Below are positions 1 through 5,617 of a stretch of 6,731 bases of DNA, piece after piece. The DNA comes from an uncultured Bacilli bacterium (GTDB lineage: Bacteria; Bacillota_I; Bacilli_A; RF39; UBA660): the NCBI GenBank assembly GCA_944371545.1, contig CALVXT010000069.1, forward strand, positions 1 through 6,731, in the 5' to 3' direction. The notes under the pieces are model-generated. The model did not search any database and was not told the DNA's origin. It saw only the letters and a program-made list of their open reading frames with translations. The position numbers and the translations under genes were made by a program. Numbering within the stretch: the stretch's first letter is position 1; each line of letters opens with the position of its first letter.

Positions 1-393
1 AAGTAAAACATCAATGTTGGTTAAAATCGTTTCAAGATTTTTGTCTTTTTTCTTCTCTTTTTGTAATTCTTCCCAAGTATATCCCGTATAACACCAAATG
101 GTTTTTGTAGGATATTTTTCTCTAACTTCTTTAACTAAACTTGCAATAGTATCACGATTTAAAGTAAATAAAGGATCTCCACCTGAAAGAGTTAGACCAT
201 CGCACCAATCATGTTCTAGTTCAGCAAAAATTTCTTCTTTTGCATCTTTGTCGAATAAAAGACCGTTGTTTGCATTCCATGTAATTTGGTTCTGGCAACC
301 TGGACAAGCGTGTGAACATCCGCTTACCCATAACACAACGCGTAGTCCCTCACCATTTAACATATCAGCTTTTGTAATATTATGATATTTCAT
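1..393 (-). CDS. nrdG: Anaerobic ribonucleoside-triphosphate reductase activating protein (radical SAM), 3' end cut off
   Basis: NrdG is the radical-SAM activase that uses a 4Fe-4S cluster and S-adenosylmethionine to place the glycyl radical on NrdD. The reading frame is open from an ATG at 393-391 to the window edge, giving 131 residues; family members usually have about 155-175, so some 25-40 C-terminal residues lie outside. Visible: N-terminus MKYHNITKADMLNGEGLR, then the cluster motif CSHACPGC (Cys26, Cys30, Cys33; C-x3-C-x2-C). The SAM-binding LSGGDPL motif and a KTIWCYTGYTWEEL segment typical of NrdG follow. The last visible residues (NIDVLL) lead into the usual family ending. The start is fixed by an AAGGAGG site 4 bases upstream that overlaps the nrdD stop codon. 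The 9-base gap to nrdD implies one transcript and translational coupling. The identification is secure. Confidence 0.96.
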   Translation of the reverse strand, partial: MKYHNITKADMLNGEGLRVVLWVSGCSHACPGCQNQITWNANNGLLFDKDAKEEIFAELEHDWCDGLTLSGGDPLFTLNRDTIASLVKEVREKYPTKTIWCYTGYTWEELQKEKKKDKNLETILTNIDVLL

Positions 394-397
394 GTTG

Positions 398-404
398 CCT
401 CCTT
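398..404 (-). promoter_or_regulatory. nrdG ribosome binding site
   Basis: On the minus strand AAGGAGG lies 4 bases before the nrdG ATG. Its first two bases are part of the TAA stop codon of nrdD, so ribosomes ending nrdD finish on top of the nrdG initiation site. This fixes the nrdG start and suggests translational coupling of enzyme and activase. Confidence 0.85.
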
Positions 405-2550
405 ACATAGATTTTCTCTCGGAAATTTCGACCATTTTTGCATGATTAAGTCTCGTATCGCCATGAACTCTTGAATAAGATAGGTATCCATTCATTCGAT
501 CTATTTTTACTAAATCATCACTACCACATTTTGGACAAACATCCATATCAAGTTCTTCATGACCACATTTATTACAGTAAGATAATGATAAATTTACACC
601 TTCGTAAAATCCTTTTTCCATTGCTCTTTCGATATAAGTTCGCATAGCTTTAGTATTATAATTCAAATTATATCGAACATATTGAATTCGACCACCACGG
701 AATAAATCCCAAAATCTTTCTTCCAAATCTTGTTTTTGAATTCCAGTAATATCTTCCCAAACCCCACAATGGAAACTGTTTGATACATATTCTCTAGAAC
801 TTACGCCTTCAACAATACCATATTTTTTTCTAAATTGTTCTACTTGTAATCCACACAAACTCTCAGCTGGTGTGCCATAAATTGCATAAAGACGGCCATC
901 TTCTTCTTTAAATTCGTTAATTTTCTGATTAATATATTTCATTGTTTCTAAAGCAAATTCGCCATCTTCCACTAAGGATTTTCCATTATATAATTCTTGA
1001 AGTTCATTTAAAGCTGTGATTCCAAAAGATGCAGTTGCACTTTTTAAAACTGGTTCAATTGCTTCGTTTGGCTTTAAATGTCCTCCGTAGAATCCACCTT
1101 CACAAAAAGCTATTGGGTTAATACTTGCTTTTCTTTTTCCTAAATATTGATAAGTTCTTAAATGAATTTTTCGAATCATTTCCAAATAGTAATCTAACAC
1201 ATCATGAAAATCTTTTTGTTCTTCACGAGCTTTAGCTAAAATCATCGGTAAATTTAAGGAAATCGCTCCGACATTAAATCTACCAATAAATATTGGTTTA
1301 TCCTTATTATCTGCTGGGTGCATTCCTCCTTTTTCGTACCAAGGTGATAAAAATGCACGACATCCCATTGGGCTTACTACTCTTTTATATTTTTTATACA
1401 TCTCTGGAACATATCCTTCACCAGTTAAAGAAAGATAATCCGGATACATTGTTTTTGCACTACACTTTAAAGCTATATCAAAGCTTTCAGACAATTTTCC
1501 GCCTTTTTGATGAAGATTTTTATCATATAAGAAAACTAATTTTGGAAAAAGAGTCGGTTTCCTAAATCCTAGTTTTCCTTGTCCTTTGCGATGTGTATCT
1601 AAAATAGTTTTTGTAATCATTTGACCAAATGGATCTTCTTCAATACCAAAAGTGAATGTTACAAATGGATAGTCTCCTCTTGCTGAACCAATAGTATTTA
1701 GTTTATATTCAATTCCTTGATATCCTTGCTCACATTCACGAGTTACCTTTTTCCAGGCATAAGCATCTGCTTTACCATCTTTATCTTCTTTTTCACCACG
1801 AATCTCCAAGTATTCTTTAAAATGTTTATCGTAACTCTTCTTTGCGTAAGGGGCTAATATAGCATCTACTTCAGGCACCGTAAATCCTCCATATTGCATC
1901 GCAGCAGTATGTATGATTACATCGCCCATTACTCCAAAGGCTGTTTCAAGCGTTTTTGGTTCGTTATACCAAAGATTTCCCATTTCGAATCCATCTTTTA
2001 AAACTGCTCCGATATCGCATAAACAACAATTCATCGTATCTCTTCTAGCACTCATATCATGAACATAAATATATCCATCTTCACAGGCTTCAATTTCCTC
2101 TTTTGTTAAAAAGAATTTTTTATAAAGTTCTTTATTTAAAGCTCCATAAGTCAAACTTCGTTGGGTTGCTACTAATGCACTATCGGTATTCGAATTTTCT
2201 TTATCTCCAATATAATTAATAGCTTGAGCCTTTTGATATACTTTATCTAAAATATGAACAAAGTCCTTTTTATAATTTCGATATTCACGATAACTTTTAG
2301 CCACCAAAGGATTTACTTGCTCTAAAGCTGCCTCCACACAATTATGTATTTGAGCAACATCCAAGTCTCCTGTACCCGTTTCAACATAGTCTAAAACAAT
2401 TTTTACGACTTCGTTTTCTGCTTCTGGTGTAAGCTTAATCATCACTCTTTCAGCACTTTTTCTAATGGCTATTTTGATTTTCTCAGGATCAAAATCTTCT
2501 TTATTGCCATTCCTTTTAATGATTTTAATTTTTGTTTTCAATTTACTCAT
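403..2550 (-). CDS. nrdD: Anaerobic (class III) ribonucleoside-triphosphate reductase
   Basis: This glycyl-radical enzyme reduces NTPs to dNTPs without oxygen in the cytoplasm. The frame could start at 2571, but an AGGAGG site at 2566-2561 falls inside that extension and is 8 bases from an ATG at 2550, so I take 2550 (715 residues, a normal length). Domains in order: an N-terminal ATP-cone at about residues 5-95 (starting IKIIKRNG), the substrate-effector site; the catalytic barrel with Cys residues in NCCLCD (175, 176, 178) and in SPMGCRAF (Cys397), the positions matching the two active-site cysteines of phage T4 NrdD; a C-terminal zinc site with two CxxC pairs (659/662 and 672/675); and the glycyl-radical loop RMNGYL (Gly688, codon at 489-487). 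Having both active-site cysteines suggests the formate-using type, which is inference. All key residues are present and nothing looks broken. It is co-transcribed with nrdG and divergent from a Crp/Fnr-type regulator. Confidence 0.98.
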   Translation of the reverse strand: MSKLKTKIKIIKRNGNKEDFDPEKIKIAIRKSAERVMIKLTPEAENEVVKIVLDYVETGTGDLDVAQIHNCVEAALEQVNPLVAKSYREYRNYKKDFVHILDKVYQKAQAINYIGDKENSNTDSALVATQRSLTYGALNKELYKKFFLTKEEIEACEDGYIYVHDMSARRDTMNCCLCDIGAVLKDGFEMGNLWYNEPKTLETAFGVMGDVIIHTAAMQYGGFTVPEVDAILAPYAKKSYDKHFKEYLEIRGEKEDKDGKADAYAWKKVTRECEQGYQGIEYKLNTIGSARGDYPFVTFTFGIEEDPFGQMITKTILDTHRKGQGKLGFRKPTLFPKLVFLYDKNLHQKGGKLSESFDIALKCSAKTMYPDYLSLTGEGYVPEMYKKYKRVVSPMGCRAFLSPWYEKGGMHPADNKDKPIFIGRFNVGAISLNLPMILAKAREEQKDFHDVLDYYLEMIRKIHLRTYQYLGKRKASINPIAFCEGGFYGGHLKPNEAIEPVLKSATASFGITALNELQELYNGKSLVEDGEFALETMKYINQKINEFKEEDGRLYAIYGTPAESLCGLQVEQFRKKYGIVEGVSSREYVSNSFHCGVWEDITGIQKQDLEERFWDLFRGGRIQYVRYNLNYNTKAMRTYIERAMEKGFYEGVNLSLSYCNKCGHEELDMDVCPKCGSDDLVKIDRMNGYLSYSRVHGDTRLNHAKMVEISERKSM

Positions 2551-2558
2551 AATAAATA

Positions 2559-2566
2559 CTCCTCCT
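2559..2566 (-). promoter_or_regulatory. nrdD ribosome binding site (decides the start)
   Basis: On the minus strand AGGAGGAG is followed by 8 bases and the ATG at 2550. The longer reading frame from 2571 would have to translate through this site and has no comparable site of its own, so the shorter protein is preferred. Confidence 0.85.
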
Positions 2567-2578
2567 ACCATAATCAGA

Positions 2579-2587
2579 ATTATAGCA
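2579..2587 (-). promoter_or_regulatory. nrdDG promoter, extended -10 element with no clear -35
   Basis: On the minus strand TGCTATAAT gives a perfect TATAAT (2584-2579) with the extended -10 TGn. The hexamer 17 bases upstream reads ACAGCA, and 16- or 18-base spacings do no better, so there is no usable -35. Transcription would begin near 2572, leaving a leader of only about 20 bases. A promoter of this shape usually relies on an activator, and a CRP-like box lies at about -42.5. The start point is predicted from spacing only. Confidence 0.65.
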
Positions 2588-2606
2588 GATAAACTTTTTT
2601 ATGCTG

Positions 2607-2626
2607 TGTGATTTTTGCAACAATCA
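2607..2626. promoter_or_regulatory. Putative Crp/Fnr-type operator, copy 1 (nrdD side)
   Basis: The sequence begins TGTGA and ends TTGCAACAATCA. It matches copy 2 (2732-2751) at 16 of 20 positions. It can be read as a CRP-like box TGTGA-N6-CAACA (2607-2622, 8 of 10 half-site bases fitting TGTGA/TCACA). It can also be read as a wider palindrome at 2609-2626 (TGA...TTGCAA...TCA, 8 of 9 base pairs matching). In the first reading its centre lies at about -42.5 from the predicted nrdD start, the class II activator position. Binding by the neighbouring regulator is inferred, not shown. Confidence 0.5.
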
Positions 2627-2731
2627 AAAAGCAAAAATAAAGTGTCAAAAAAAAGAATAGAATTTATCGAAAAAAAGATACTTTTGTTCGTTTATGAAAT
2701 TTTGTCAAAAAATGTCAATCACGTTTTTTAA

Positions 2732-2751
2732 TGTGACAATTGCAACAGTCA
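2732..2751. promoter_or_regulatory. Putative Crp/Fnr-type operator, copy 2 (regulator side)
   Basis: This second copy again begins TGTGA and ends TTGCAACAGTCA. It has the CRP-like reading TGTGA-N6-CAACA (2732-2747), and a wider palindrome at 2734-2751 (TGAC...TTGCAA...GTCA, 7 of 9 pairs matching). Its TTGCAA is also the -35 hexamer of the regulator gene's promoter, so a bound protein would block RNA polymerase. The natural inference is autorepression by the product of the adjacent gene. Confidence 0.5.
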
Positions 2752-2768
2752 TTTCTTTTTGTTATAAT
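2740..2768 (+). promoter_or_regulatory. Promoter of the Crp/Fnr-type regulator gene
   Basis: A -35 of TTGCAA (2740-2745), a 17-base spacer and a perfect TATAAT (2763-2768) preceded by the extended -10 TG (2760-2761). Transcription should start near 2775, giving a leader of about 17 bases that holds just the ribosome binding site AAGGAG (2778-2783), 8 bases before the ATG. The -35 lies inside operator copy 2. Confidence 0.8.
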
Positions 2769-2791
2769 TTTAACTATAAGGAGTTGCAATC

Positions 2792-3394
2792 ATGCCAAAT
2801 ATTGAGTTTGAAAAAGAGACATTTATAATAGAACTTACCAAAGCTCTTCCTGTATTTTCTTTTAATAAAGGAGAATTTATTCCGATTTTTCAAAATAATA
2901 AAAAAGAAATTGCTCTGATAAAAAAAGGGCAAGTTTCCTTGATGAAATCGGATATAAATGGTAATTTGATTTATATTGATCACTTTAATCGTTATCAAAT
3001 GTTTTCCAAATTATGGATTTATAATGAAGAAAATGATTTGTTTTTGGTTTGCGATTCACCAACTGAAATTCTTTTTTTTGATTATACTTTATTTACCCAA
3101 AGTACTAACCCAAAGCTTTTAACTTTTTTTCTTGAAAAATCTTTACAATACATGAATTATTTAAATCAAAAAATCACAATTTTGCAAAAAAAGAGTATGG
3201 AAGAAAAGCTAATGACTTATTTTAAAATTTTAAGTAAAAAAGGAAATTCTAAAAAGTTTGAGATTCCGATAACATATAAAGACTTAGCGGATTATTTAGG
3301 AGTAGATCGAAGCAGTTTGATGCGAAAATTAAATGAATTAGAAGTAAAGAAAAAAATCAAAAAAAAAGGAAGAACTATCTTTTTGAAAAGTTAA
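2792..3394 (+). CDS. Crp/Fnr-family transcriptional regulator
   Basis: A 200-residue cytoplasmic DNA-binding protein with the two-domain Crp/Fnr layout. Residues about 18-105 form a divergent cyclic-nucleotide-binding-type sensor barrel. About 108-135 form the long dimer helix. Residues 137-198 form the winged helix-turn-helix, with YKDLADYLGVDRSSLMRKL as the helix-turn-helix core. In the recognition helix Arg173 and Arg178 align with E. coli CRP Arg180 and Arg185, while the CRP Glu181 position is Ser174. There is only one cysteine (Cys87), so it lacks the cysteine set that holds the oxygen-sensing Fe-S cluster of classical FNR, and its signal is unknown. The start has AAGGAG 8 bases upstream and no competing start. 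It is divergent from nrdDG and shares a regulatory region with duplicated operators, so control of anaerobic dNTP synthesis is likely (inference). The C-terminus is very lysine-rich and its 3' end overlaps the convergent mreD by 20 bases. Confidence 0.9.
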   Translation: MPNIEFEKETFIIELTKALPVFSFNKGEFIPIFQNNKKEIALIKKGQVSLMKSDINGNLIYIDHFNRYQMFSKLWIYNEENDLFLVCDSPTEILFFDYTLFTQSTNPKLLTFFLEKSLQYMNYLNQKITILQKKSMEEKLMTYFKILSKKGNSKKFEIPITYKDLADYLGVDRSSLMRKLNELEVKKKIKKKGRTIFLKS

Positions 3395-3731
3395 GACTTC
3401 TTTTTTTAAAAAGCAAAAAGGTTAAGAAAAAATTCCACAGAAGAGACATGAGTAAAAATATAGGAGATAAATGCTGAAAAATTAAAAGAAGAATTCCTAC
3501 GTAAATAAAAGTATTTAAACATGTTCTTCCCAAATAAAGCTTTAACTGATGTGGAATATGCCAAGATGTGTTTAGCAAATAAAGTACTATAGTAAGTAAG
3601 GTATGAATAAATGAAAATGGATATACTATGATATCTAAAAATAATGAAGCAAAAAGAAGAAAAGGAAGATTTCTTTCATGTGAGAAAGTAAAAAGTGAAA
3701 TATAAAAATAAAGAGGTAAGAATTCATTCAT
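3375..3731 (-). CDS. mreD: Probable rod-shape-determining membrane protein MreD (short, divergent)
   Basis: MreD is an integral membrane partner of MreC in the elongasome that guides side-wall peptidoglycan synthesis. This protein has 118 residues from the ATG at 3731, with about five hydrophobic stretches: residues 4-16, about 22-38, about 43-56, about 76-90 and about 92-110. Sequence similarity to MreD is faint, and the name rests mainly on size, topology and position directly after mreC. It is shorter than the usual 160-170 residues. The frame also allows a start at 3758, but the chosen ATG overlaps the mreC stop by 8 bases and has a purine-rich AGAAAGAG upstream, the arrangement expected for coupled genes. 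It is the last gene of the SPOR-radC-mreC-mreD operon. Its end overlaps the 3' end of the convergent Crp/Fnr-type gene by 20 bases. Confidence 0.72.
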   Translation of the reverse strand: MNEFLPLYFYISLFTFSHERNLPFLLFASLFLDIIVYPFSFIHTLLTIVLYLLNTSWHIPHQLKLYLGRTCLNTFIYVGILLLIFQHLSPIFLLMSLLWNFFLTFLLFKKRSLNFSKR

Positions 3732-4383
3732 AGGAAACACTCTTTCTAATATATACATAATTTAAATTATTAAAATCAACAAAAGGTTCAACAATAATTT
3801 TTTGCTCTAAGGATGAGGAATCTACTTCTATCACTTTACCTATAGGAATTTCTTCTGGAATATTTGTAAAGCTAGAAGTATAAACAGTTGTATTTTCTTG
3901 AATTTCTTCTTTGCTTGTAATATCCCGAACAATCAATTGATTATTTTCTACTTTTAAAATCCCATAACTATTTTGAATTTTAACTGAAAGCGTGGTATTT
4001 TTATTTGTTAAAAGTTCTACTTGACTCGTATGGCCTAAAACAGTTTTAATTCGACCAACATATCCTTTTTCATTTACGATAATGTCTTGCTCGCTTATTC
4101 CTTCTTCTTTGCCTTTTAAAATAGTTATTTCATCAAAGAATACATAGGGATCATGAAGTACCACTTTACTAACTATGCCTTTTTCTAAAAAAGGTAAATT
4201 TAATTCACTTGTTTCTAATAAAGCTTCATATTCTCTTTTTAAATTTTGATAATCATTATCTAAAACAATACTTTTTTCTAAATTAAAATCTTTTTTTATT
4301 AAATAAGAGCTTAAAAAATCTTTAAAAACAAAAAGAAAAAGTAAAACAAATAAAAGAACTATATATCCTATACTTTTTTTCAT
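3724..4383 (-). CDS. mreC: Rod-shape-determining protein MreC
   Basis: MreC is a bitopic membrane protein whose extracytoplasmic part scaffolds the cell-elongation machinery. From the ATG at 4383 it has 219 residues, against roughly 270-290 in typical members. Layout: a membrane anchor at about residues 5-20; a short coiled-coil-like stretch at about 38-58 (DNDYQNLKREYEALLE); and the two-lobed beta domain to the end. Family marks are HDPYVFFDEITILKGKEEGI, then GYVGRI and VELLTNKNTTLSVKI, then IPEEIPIGKVIEVD. The coiled coil looks shortened, which would account for most of the size difference. Start choice: the ATG at 4383 makes a classic ATGA overlap with the radC stop and has AAAGGA 9 bases upstream. 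An ATG at 4389 (two residues longer) is also possible. There is no mreB between radC and mreC, where many Firmicutes have it. Confidence 0.93.
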   Translation of the reverse strand: MKKSIGYIVLLFVLLFLFVFKDFLSSYLIKKDFNLEKSIVLDNDYQNLKREYEALLETSELNLPFLEKGIVSKVVLHDPYVFFDEITILKGKEEGISEQDIIVNEKGYVGRIKTVLGHTSQVELLTNKNTTLSVKIQNSYGILKVENNQLIVRDITSKEEIQENTTVYTSSFTNIPEEIPIGKVIEVDSSSLEQKIIVEPFVDFNNLNYVYIRKSVSYE

Positions 4384-5069
4384 TCCCATAAATCCTTTCT
4401 ATTTTCTAAAAAACTATAGTAATCATCCTGACCAATAATCACATGATCTACTAAAGATATGCCCATTAAATCTCCTATTTTTTTGATTCTTTTGGTAGCT
4501 TCTTCATCAGCAAAACTAGGAGATACTCTGCCACTTGGATGATTATGAATACATATAATACTTGAAGAATAATATAAGAATGAAAAAAAAAAAATGACAC
4601 GTGGATGAATTAAACTTTGATTGGCAGTTCCGACGAATAAAAGCTTTTGGTTTAAAACATAGTTTTTCGCGTCTAAAAATAAAACATAAAATTTTTCTTG
4701 TTCGCTATGAAAAAATAAATGTGCAAAATACTTAAATACTTCTTTGCTTTCTTTAATTTGAATTTTTTGGTTTTGCTTTTTTTCTTGTAATCTCTTGCCT
4801 AATTCTAAAGCCGCAAGGATGGTAATAGCTTTAACCTCTCCCATTCCAGAAATTTTTTTTAATGCATTTACCCTGGCATGTAATAATCCTTCTAAATCTT
4901 GATATTCTAGAAGAAGCGTTCTTGCTAAATCAAGTGCTGAGATATTTTTAGCTCCTGTACGAAGTAAAATTGCTAAAAGCTCGACTTCGCTTAGAGAAGA
5001 AAAGCCATATTTTTTGGCCTTTTCTCGTGGTTTTTCACTTATAGGAAGATCTTTAATTAAATAACTCAT
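4380..5069 (-). CDS. radC: RadC-family (UPF0758) JAB/MPN domain protein
   Basis: A 229-residue member of the RadC family, whose true biochemical role is unsettled despite the old DNA-repair name. Residues 1-95 are the N-terminal helical part with a helix-hairpin-helix (ALKKISGMGEVKA). Residues about 105-227 are the JAB/MPN metalloprotease-like domain. The zinc motif HxH-x7-S-x2-D is intact: His175, His177, Ser185, Asp188 in HNHPSGRVSPSFAD. The usual HPRE segment instead reads HPRVIFFFSF, so the conserved acidic residue is Val158, and the codons right after it form a run of twelve T (4583-4594 on the plus strand as A). The number of residues from HPR to HNH is normal, so there is no net frameshift. 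The gene overlaps the SPOR gene upstream and mreC downstream by 4 bases each (ATGA), a firmly coupled operon. Family call certain; catalytic competence doubtful. Confidence 0.95.
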   Translation of the reverse strand: MSYLIKDLPISEKPREKAKKYGFSSLSEVELLAILLRTGAKNISALDLARTLLLEYQDLEGLLHARVNALKKISGMGEVKAITILAALELGKRLQEKKQNQKIQIKESKEVFKYFAHLFFHSEQEKFYVLFLDAKNYVLNQKLLFVGTANQSLIHPRVIFFFSFLYYSSSIICIHNHPSGRVSPSFADEEATKRIKKIGDLMGISLVDHVIIGQDDYYSFLENRKDLWE

Positions 5070-5503
5070 ACTTCCACCATCTTTTCTAAAATACGAGCAT
5101 TTAGAAGTAAAATTGTTTCTTCTTCGTTTGCTTTTTCAAGCATCATATTATATTTTAAAAGTAAATCTTGATCACTTTCTTTAACCACTAAATCTTTTTT
5201 ATAATAGGAAATTCCTTTTTTTGCCATAATTGTTTCAATTTTTTCTAAACCTGCATCTGTAGTAGAAGCTCCAACTAAAACTCTATATAAACCGTTATCT
5301 TCGTATATAATAGCATTTTCTACTCTTTCCTTTGCTTCTAAAGCGTTGTCATAAGAAGAATACACACCGGTTTGTAAAACTTTTAAAGAAAGAATTTTTT
5401 CTTCATTATTTGTAGGTTCTAAATAAAACAAAGTAAAAAAAGCTAAAGTGGCTCCAATAACTAGTGCAAGGCAAACAAATAGAAGCTTTTTTTTCACTTT
5501 CAT
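5066..5503 (-). CDS. SPOR-domain membrane protein (SpoIIB-like by position)
   Basis: A 145-residue protein with a lysine-rich N-terminus, one membrane helix at about residues 7-28 and an outside domain. Residues about 39-108 resemble a SPOR domain (LQTGVYSSYDNALEAKERV, then GLYRVLVGASTT and KKGISYYKKDLVV), a fold that binds glycan strands lacking stem peptides at division or engulfment sites. The rest, to residue 145, looks helical. In B. subtilis the SPOR protein SpoIIB sits just upstream of maf-radC-mreBCD, so position supports an equivalent here; a sporulation role is not shown. The start is uncertain: ATG 5503, ATG 5518 and TTG 5536 are all in frame and none has a good ribosome binding site. 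I prefer 5503 because it gives the usual short basic segment before the membrane helix, and because the longer forms run up to or into a hairpin. The stop overlaps the radC start (ATGA). Confidence 0.75.
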   Translation of the reverse strand: MKVKKKLLFVCLALVIGATLAFFTLFYLEPTNNEEKILSLKVLQTGVYSSYDNALEAKERVENAIIYEDNGLYRVLVGASTTDAGLEKIETIMAKKGISYYKKDLVVKESDQDLLLKYNMMLEKANEEETILLLNARILEKMVEV

Positions 5504-5521
5504 CACCACATTAAGCATATC

Positions 5522-5544
5522 AAAAAAGACAAGCAAAACTTGTC
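5522..5544 (-). terminator. Rho-independent terminator-like hairpin
   Basis: On the minus strand a perfect 6-base-pair stem GACAAG/CTTGTC with a 5-base loop (TTTTG) is followed at once by six T. There is no matching T-tract on the plus strand, so it would act only on minus-strand transcription. It lies 74 bases past the stop of the surface-protein gene and most simply ends that transcript. It is also within 20 bases of the preferred start of the SPOR gene, leaving little room for a promoter between them. Confidence 0.65.
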
Positions 5545-5617
5545 GAAAAAAGAAGGATTTTAATAATCTGATTTAGTTATTTAAAAGCATATTTGGACTA
5601 TTTGATTCTTTAGGTTT

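Noticed and set aside
98..385. Plus-strand open frame of 95 codons
   Set aside because: It lies wholly antisense to nrdG, whose motifs are unmistakable, and its product has no coherent pattern.
1293..1565. Plus-strand open frame of 90 codons
   Set aside because: It is antisense inside nrdD with no ribosome binding site or recognisable domain.
2551..2571. Seven-codon N-terminal extension of nrdD
   Set aside because: The extension contains the AGGAGG ribosome binding site for the ATG at 2550.
2784..2789. Third TTGCAA, between the ribosome binding site and ATG of the regulator gene
   Set aside because: The flanking bases show none of the TGTGA or TCA arms kept in the two operator copies, so it is probably chance.
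2572..2791. NrdR box upstream of nrdD
   Set aside because: No sequence close to the ACACWATATATWGTGT-type consensus was found on either strand.
2774..2998. Minus-strand open frame of 74 codons
   Set aside because: It is antisense to the start of the Crp/Fnr-type gene and its promoter, and is low-complexity Ile/Lys/Phe-rich.
3385..3411. Possible plus-strand terminator after the Crp/Fnr-type gene
   Set aside because: The stem is only 4 base pairs (AAGT/ACTT) with one G-C pair, too weak to call despite the following T run.
3732..3758. Nine-codon N-terminal extension of mreD
   Set aside because: It would overlap mreC by 35 bases and lacks a ribosome binding site; the ATG at 3731 gives the usual short overlap.
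5537..5617. Retroelement template repeat or small RNA between the surface protein and SPOR gene
   Set aside because: Only 81 bases of AT-rich sequence containing part of the terminator hairpin; no near-copy of the surface protein's 3' end is present.
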